A stretch of DNA of 64,000 nt from Lactococcus hircilactis (GTDB lineage: Bacteria; Bacillota; Bacilli; Lactobacillales; Streptococcaceae). This document shows, piece by piece, positions 63,906 through 64,000 of the stretch. The stretch is taken from the NCBI RefSeq assembly GCF_009601015.1, contig NZ_WITJ01000011.1:56983-120982 (forward strand), given 5' to 3'. Below the pieces are notes generated by a model. It saw only the letters and a list, made by a program, of their open reading frames with translations. It ran no database searches and was not told the DNA's origin. The position numbers were made by a program, and so were the translations under genes. Each line of letters begins with the position of its first letter. The stretch's first letter is position 1.

Positions 63906-64000
63906 ATGGCTGAAGAAATTACAAAAAAATTACCTCCAAAAATATCGCTTAAGGCTGCACGAGTTAACGCTGGTTACTCTGCCAAAGAAGTTGGAGAAAT
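63906..64000 (+). CDS. Phage HTH (XRE-type) protein, N-terminal part
   Basis: ATG 63906 follows AGAAAGGAG. The visible 31 residues (KISLKAARVNAGYSAKEVGE) are the first helices of a Cro/XRE helix-turn-helix; the gene runs off the window. It could be the real Cro/antirepressor of this phage, displaced from its usual place next to the switch. Confidence 0.65.
   Translation, partial: MAEEITKKLPPKISLKAARVNAGYSAKEVGE

Larger units (their letters stand above)
59580..64000. mobile_element. Left end of a temperate prophage
   Basis: Integrase and CI-like repressor on the minus strand, then a divergent early region running off the window. It is inserted just downstream of carA. The gap 59576-59661 has the short tandem GGGGCAAAAAA repeat (59627-59650), a candidate part of the attachment site. 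The region is more AT-rich than its surroundings and lacks the iterated palindrome. The right end is outside the window. Confidence 0.88.

Noticed and set aside
1..64000. Insertion sequences, rRNA operons or full tRNA genes
   Set aside because: I found no transposase gene, no rRNA segments and no cloverleaf in the window.

Overview
The window looks like a low-GC Streptococcaceae chromosome, most likely Lactococcus or a close relative. The evidence is gene content and order: ccrZ-trmB, nrdR-dnaB-dnaI, der, a class III fructose-bisphosphatase, a lysine riboswitch ahead of asd, and pyrR-pyrP-pyrB-carA, all with AGGAGG-type ribosome binding sites and many TGnTATAAT extended -10 promoters. The species cannot be named from sequence alone. 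The last ~4.4 kb (from about 59.6 kb) is the left end of an integrated temperate phage.

Layout. 0-8.6 kb is housekeeping: end of the replicative helicase, veg, ccrZ, trmB, nrdR, dnaB, dnaI, a nitroreductase, a serine hydrolase and der. 8.6-14.7 kb holds lrgAB, a HAD phosphatase, a membrane protein, ftsY and fbp. 14.8-30.9 kb is a coherent locus for uptake and intracellular breakdown of mannose-rich glycans: a GntR/LacI-type repressor, GH92, a DUF624 protein, two ABC permeases and a lipoprotein, GH125, GH38, GH1 and two ROK sugar kinases, the second frameshifted. Four copies of a TTGATATAYCAA-like operator and cre-like sites suggest specific plus catabolite control. 31-38.6 kb has a MarR/nitroreductase/DUF1304 operon, a small HTH gene with clpL, a FusB-like protein and divergent mmuM/mmuP. 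38.7-49.3 kb carries DUF2969, aroD, purB, tkt, small membrane proteins, an unrecognised structured leader RNA, the lysine riboswitch, asd-NUDIX-dapA and RNase J2. 49.4-53.3 kb is one very large acidic repeat surface protein. 53.5-59.6 kb is ffh and the PyrR-attenuated pyr operon. The prophage end has the integrase, a CI-type repressor and an unusual alternation of small plus-strand and minus-strand genes.

The most striking non-gene signal is a highly iterated palindrome, TGTCAGTACTGACA (longest copies 24 bp). The 12-base core GTCAGTACTGAC occurs 17 times by my count in the first 59 kb, both between and inside genes, where about 0.004 copies would be expected by chance. Near-variants are more numerous still, and about 18 sit in the repeats of the surface protein. 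None is present in the prophage. Inside genes it is read in only two frames (VSTD or LSVLT), because the third contains a stop codon. I do not recognise it as a described element.
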